Below, one piece after another: positions 60,406 to 64,000 of a DNA stretch of 64,000 bases; the first letter of the stretch is position 1, and every line of letters begins with the position of its first letter. Both the position numbers and the translations under genes were made by a program. The notes under the pieces were generated by a model. That model saw only the letters and a list, made by a program, of their open reading frames with translations. It did not search any database and was not told the origin of the DNA. The stretch lies in the NCBI RefSeq assembly GCF_017810075.1, contig NZ_JADNYK010000005.1, positions 310,001 through 374,000 of the forward strand, read 5' to 3'. Source of the DNA: Pseudozobellia sp. WGM2 (GTDB taxonomy: Bacteria > Bacteroidota > Bacteroidia > Flavobacteriales > Flavobacteriaceae).

Positions 60406-61539
60406 ATGAAAAAGGTTTGGTTCTTAGTACTGTTTGCAGCTCTTTTCGTAGCATGTAGTTCTGATAACGGCGGGGGTGATAACGGTTCTGATAATGTAGA
60501 TCCGGCACCGGTGAGTTTTGAGAGAGGTGCCATGCTAGAGAACTGGGCCGATAATATCATTATTCCCTCTTATGAAAGTTTTACCGCTGAGTTAAGCGCA
60601 TTGAAAGCTGCTTTTGAAACTTTTAAAACCGATTCCAATGAGGCAAACCTAACAGCTTTAAGGGCTTCTTGGCTATCTGCTTATAAAACGTGGCAGCACG
60701 TTTCACTATTTGAAATCGGGCCGGCAGAGACCGTAGGTCTGCGGTTGAATGTCAATATTTATCCCGTAGATGCCGAAAAAATCGATGGTTTTGTTCAATC
60801 GGGTTCGTATGACCTTACCCTTTCCTCCAATCGTGATGCGAAGGGTTTCCCTGCTTTAGATTATTTGATCAATGGTCTAGGGGAGAACGATACGGCCATT
60901 GTTTCTAAGTTCAGTACTACCGAGAAAGATGGTTTGATTTCATATATAGACGTAGTGCTCAACGATATGGAGACTTTGATAACTCAAGTTATATCACAGT
61001 GGAAAGCGGGTTATAGAGATACTTTCGTCAACAATGATGGGGCATCTTCTACGGCTTCCGTCGATCGTTTTGTAAATGATTTTATTCTTTATTATGAAAA
61101 ATACCTGCGGGCCGGTAAAATGGGAATTCCCTTGGGCGTATTCTCCGGTGAGGTATTACCAAGAAATGTAGAAGCTTATTACAAAGCTGATGTGTCCAAC
61201 GAATTATTTTTAGAGGGTCTCGCTGGTGTGCAAAACTTTTTTAACGGTAACCATTTTCAAAAAGCTTCGTCAGGAGAAAGCTTGGCTTCTTATTTAGAAG
61301 CCCTGAATACCCTGAAAGGAGGTGAAGACCTAGCAGAATTGATTAATGGTCAATTGAATGCCGCCCGTACAAGGGTAGAGGCTTTGGGTTCGTTCCGTTC
61401 TGAAATTGAAAATAATGCTCCGCCGACCAATATGTTGAAAGCATATGACGAAGTGCAAAGGGCAGTACCACTTTTAAAGGTAGATATGGTATCTGCCATG
61501 AATATTAGCATCGATTTCGTAGATGCCGACGGTGACTAA
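60406..61539 (+). CDS. imelysin-family lipoprotein (IrpA/EfeO-like)
   Basis: 377 residues. Signal ends in F-V-A-C (Cys17). Imelysin/M75-like helical bundle from about residue 40: WLSAYKTWQHVSLFEIGP and KGFPALDYLINGLG. The place of the family's GxHxxE motif is GFPALD (147-152), so the His and Glu are replaced by Pro and Asp. The repeated FVNDFILYYEKYLRAGKMGIPLG region is typical. Imelysin proteins are iron-linked periplasmic or outer-surface proteins. The HTTM gene starts three bases after the stop. Confidence 0.88.
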   Translation: MKKVWFLVLFAALFVACSSDNGGGDNGSDNVDPAPVSFERGAMLENWADNIIIPSYESFTAELSALKAAFETFKTDSNEANLTALRASWLSAYKTWQHVSLFEIGPAETVGLRLNVNIYPVDAEKIDGFVQSGSYDLTLSSNRDAKGFPALDYLINGLGENDTAIVSKFSTTEKDGLISYIDVVLNDMETLITQVISQWKAGYRDTFVNNDGASSTASVDRFVNDFILYYEKYLRAGKMGIPLGVFSGEVLPRNVEAYYKADVSNELFLEGLAGVQNFFNGNHFQKASSGESLASYLEALNTLKGGEDLAELINGQLNAARTRVEALGSFRSEIENNAPPTNMLKAYDEVQRAVPLLKVDMVSAMNISIDFVDADGD

Positions 61540-61542
61540 GAA

Positions 61543-62910
61543 ATGACCCTGAACAAAGAAAATTGCTTAACTAGAGCTGTTGAGGCCGCCCCTTTGGCGG
61601 TCTTTCGTATTTTCTTTGGTTTAATGATGTTGCTGGGTCTGCTACGTTTTGTGGCTTACGGTTGGGTTGATAAACTCTACATTCAGCCCAAGTTTTTCTT
61701 TTCATATTACGGTTTTGAATGGGTTAAACCCCTTGGAAGTTTTACTTACTTCATTTTTTTGCTCTGTGCCATATCCTCCATAATGGTGGTCTTAGGTTAC
61801 AGGTATCGTCTGGCCAGTATACTATTCTTTTTAAGTTTCACGTACATTGAGTTAATGGATAAGACCACGTACCTCAATCATTATTACTTTACGAGCCTTT
61901 TGGCATTTTTGATGATATTTCTGCCGGCCAACGCCTATTACTCCATAGATGCTCTTAGAAATTCGGAAAATGCATTTCAGAAAATTCCGGTTTGGACGGT
62001 GAACAGCATCAAACTTTTATTGGGTATCGTGTATGTATACGCAGGGTTGTCAAAATTGAATTCTGATTGGCTAATCGAGGCTATGCCCCTTAAAATTTGG
62101 TTGCCATCTAAATTTGATATTCCCCTTTTGGGCAATATGATGCATTTAGATTGGACACCTTATTTTTTTAGTTGGGTAGGAGCCCTTTATGATTTGACCA
62201 TTCCCTTTTTTCTATTGAACAAAAGAACTCGGCCGTACGCCTTTGCAGCCGTTGTTATTTTTCACCTACTGACCAGGGTATTGTTCCCTATTGGAATGTT
62301 TCCTTATATCATGATTGTATCCACCTTGATATTTTTTGATGCTTCCTTCCATCATAAATTATTGAAAAGATTGGATAAATGGTTCAAGGTAGGAATACAG
62401 CGTTTTGATAACTCTCGTGTACTTGTGGATAAGAAAACAAGGAGATTTTCCTTCAAAACAGCTATTTTAGCGCTTTTTTTCTTGATACAGCTATGTCTCC
62501 CCTTTCGTTATTTGGCCTACCCCGATGAATTGTTTTGGACGGAAGAAGGTTATCGGTTTTCTTGGCGAGTAATGTTGATAGAAAAATCGGGATACGCTCA
62601 ATTCAAAGTAGTCGATACAGAATCGGGTAAATGGTTCTATGTAGATAATTCAGATTTCTTGACCACTTTTCAGGAAAAACAAATGGCTTTTCAACCGGAC
62701 TTCATCTTGGAGTATGCCCATTTTCTGAAACAGAATTTTGAAAAAGACGGGCATAAAAAAGTGGCAGTTTATGTGGATAGTTACGTGAGTCTCAACGGTA
62801 GATTAAGTACTCCGTATATCGATTCAAAAATCGACTTGACCCAAGAAAAAGAATCATTTCAACATAAAAATTGGATACTTCCTTTCAATGATGAGATTAC
62901 AGGTTTATAG
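61543..62910 (+). CDS. HTTM domain membrane protein (vitamin-K gamma-carboxylase-like)
   Basis: 455 residues. Residues 15-290 have about six membrane segments of the HTTM family: AVFRIFFGLMMLLGLLRF, YLNHYYFTSLLAFLMIFLPANAYYSID, and LLGIVYVYAGLSKLNSDWL, matching the gamma-carboxylase homologues of bacteria (NHYYF motif). The C-terminal part (300-455) is extracytoplasmic with ends such as LPFRYLAYPDELFWTEEGYRFSW, seen in this group. The next gene, a TonB-dependent receptor, overlaps this one by 23 bp. Reaction unknown. Confidence 0.85.
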   Translation: MTLNKENCLTRAVEAAPLAVFRIFFGLMMLLGLLRFVAYGWVDKLYIQPKFFFSYYGFEWVKPLGSFTYFIFLLCAISSIMVVLGYRYRLASILFFLSFTYIELMDKTTYLNHYYFTSLLAFLMIFLPANAYYSIDALRNSENAFQKIPVWTVNSIKLLLGIVYVYAGLSKLNSDWLIEAMPLKIWLPSKFDIPLLGNMMHLDWTPYFFSWVGALYDLTIPFFLLNKRTRPYAFAAVVIFHLLTRVLFPIGMFPYIMIVSTLIFFDASFHHKLLKRLDKWFKVGIQRFDNSRVLVDKKTRRFSFKTAILALFFLIQLCLPFRYLAYPDELFWTEEGYRFSWRVMLIEKSGYAQFKVVDTESGKWFYVDNSDFLTTFQEKQMAFQPDFILEYAHFLKQNFEKDGHKKVAVYVDSYVSLNGRLSTPYIDSKIDLTQEKESFQHKNWILPFNDEITGL

Positions 62911-64000
62911 CATTTTAGTATTGTTGCTCAGTCTATCTTCGGTCTGGGGTCAAGTATCCATTAAGGGAAAGGTAACAGGTTATGAAGATCGGCCCGTGGC
63001 AGATGCGGAAATATACCTCAAAGAAGCAAAACTAATAAGAACAACCGGTGCTGATGGAACTTTTGAGTTTAAGCACCTCTCTGGCGGAAAATTTACGGTA
63101 GTGGTTTTTGCTTTCGAGTATGAAGTCTTTGAAAAAGAACTTACTTTCGATACGCAATTTACACTCAATATTAAGCTGGAACCGCTACGGGCAGAAGAAC
63201 TTTCTGAGGTGGTTTTGACCCAGAGACGTGAGCGAATATTTGCCTTAAAACAATTGAAAAAAGTTGAGGGTACGGCAATCTACGCTGGTAAAAAAAGTGA
63301 GGTAATTCAATTGGATGGTATTACAGGTAATCTTGCTGCAAACAATGCTAGGCAGGTCTATGGTCAAGTCGTTGGCCTGAATATATATGATAATGGTGAT
63401 GCAGGGTTACAATTGAATATAGGGGGTAGGGGTCTCGACCCCAATCGAACCGCTAATTTCAATACGCGACAGAACGGTTATGATATAAGTGCAGATGTAT
63501 TGGGATATCCGGAGAGTTATTACACTCCCCCGGCAGAAGCTTTAGAAGAAATTCAGGTGGTTCGTGGGGCGGCTTCTTTGCAATACGGTACCCAATTCGG
63601 GGGCTTGATCAATTTTAAGTTTCGAAAACCGGATCCGAACAAGAAGATTGAACTGGTCACGAGACAAACTCTGGGTTCGAACAATCTTTTTACCAGTTTC
63701 AATAGTTTAGGGGGCACAGTTGGTAAATTCAGTTACTACACCTATTTTAATTACAAACAAGGCGATGGCTTTAGGCCGAATTCAGAGTTTGACAGTAAAA
63801 ATTATTTTGCCCGTTTGGGGTATGAATTTTCAGACCGCACCAAGGTAACTTTAGAAACTACATTTTTAAAATACTTGGCACATCAACCTGGGGGGCTTAC
63901 CGATGTGCAGTTTTTAGAAGACCCTAATTTTAGTAATCGTGAGCGTAACTGGTTTGAAGTCGATTGGAAGCTTTATTCACTCCGAATAGATCATGGGTTC
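62888..64000 (+). CDS. FecA-like TonB-dependent receptor, N-terminal part (3' end outside window)
   Basis: 371 codons are visible and the frame is still open at the window end. ATG 62888 (or 62891) overlaps the HTTM gene; signal peptide ends V-W-G-Q. A CarboxypepD_reg-like domain (VSIKGKVTGYEDRPVADAEIYL) precedes the plug: NIGGRGLDPNRTANFNTRQN and GYPESYYTPPAEALEEIQVV, then GAASLQYGTQFGGLINFKF. The last part resembles the FecA plug (YAPPMELVERIEVLKG). Likely an iron-chelate receptor, final member of the DUF4856-imelysin-HTTM set. Confidence 0.88.
   Translation, partial: MMRLQVYSILVLLLSLSSVWGQVSIKGKVTGYEDRPVADAEIYLKEAKLIRTTGADGTFEFKHLSGGKFTVVVFAFEYEVFEKELTFDTQFTLNIKLEPLRAEELSEVVLTQRRERIFALKQLKKVEGTAIYAGKKSEVIQLDGITGNLAANNARQVYGQVVGLNIYDNGDAGLQLNIGGRGLDPNRTANFNTRQNGYDISADVLGYPESYYTPPAEALEEIQVVRGAASLQYGTQFGGLINFKFRKPDPNKKIELVTRQTLGSNNLFTSFNSLGGTVGKFSYYTYFNYKQGDGFRPNSEFDSKNYFARLGYEFSDRTKVTLETTFLKYLAHQPGGLTDVQFLEDPNFSNRERNWFEVDWKLYSLRIDHGF

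Noticed and set aside
1-64000. CRISPR arrays, tRNA or rRNA genes, prophage or IS elements
   Set aside because: No regularly spaced direct repeats, no tRNA T-loop/acceptor pattern, no transposase, integrase or phage structural genes recognised on reading through both strands.

Overview
The window is a chromosomal segment of a marine member of the Bacteroidota, almost certainly Flavobacteriaceae (the Maribacter/Zobellia/Arenibacter neighbourhood is my guess, not a demonstrated placement). Reasons: AT-rich DNA, many promoters of the Bacteroidota type (-7 box TAnnTTTG, sometimes with TTG about 20 bases upstream), SusC/FecA-style TonB-dependent receptors with carboxypeptidase-like N-terminal domains, lineage-typical families (DUF4920, DUF1684, DUF3276, DUF4197, DUF1573, DUF6268, DUF4856), an extended NusB, a fused cyclophilin-FKBP isomerase and a long vanadium haloperoxidase, which suggests life with algae or in sea water. 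There are no rRNA or tRNA genes, no CRISPR array and no recognisable insertion sequence or prophage.

Layout. 0-9 kb: the end of an alpha/beta hydrolase, DUF4197 lipoprotein, purU, an Lrp-type regulator, a MscS channel, an esterase-like lipoprotein, an MFS exporter preceded by a tiny ORF plus terminator, DUF1684 lipoprotein. 7.9-11 kb: nitrogen block, glnB (PII)-amt on the minus strand plus a beta-barrel porin; tandem GC-rich palindromes lie upstream of glnB. 11-18 kb: crcB, three small or tiny ORFs, ilvE, DUF4920, mnmD, an epimerase, grpE-dnaJ. 18-22 kb: tightly overlapping ABC ATPase-permease-MscS-beta-barrel operon. 22-28 kb: an NtrC-type regulator without a DNA-binding domain, PPK2 kinase-M28 peptidase, the PPIase fusion and a cold-shock protein. 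28-34 kb: two unknown helical proteins, the haloperoxidase, 1-Cys peroxiredoxin and redoxin. 34-47 kb: CsaA-BASS transporter-PlsC operon, M14 peptidase, DUF3276, ABC exporter, nusB-DUF1573-yajC, oxidoreductase, pepT. 47-53.6 kb: a TonB receptor, pyrD, LysE, HMG-CoA lyase.

53.6-64 kb is the most interesting part: an apparent iron-responsive locus. Two divergent paralogous small CxxC proteins flank an intergenic region with two copies of a 23-bp dyad (half-site TTATTTAGA) and a strong terminator. Then follow a siderophore-type TonB receptor, a PepSY-type membrane reductase, a protein made of two tandem four-cysteine modules, and a DUF4856 lipoprotein-imelysin-HTTM membrane protein-FecA-like receptor series that runs off the window. 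The same dyad recurs before the cysteine-rich gene and before the DUF4856 gene, so I infer one regulator (Fur- or DtxR-like) controlling the whole group.

Starts were moved from the longest possible ORF where promoter, overlap or family alignment argued for it (grpE, nusB, ABC permease, second MscS, PPIase, csaA). All functional calls come from motif recognition by eye; no database search was run.
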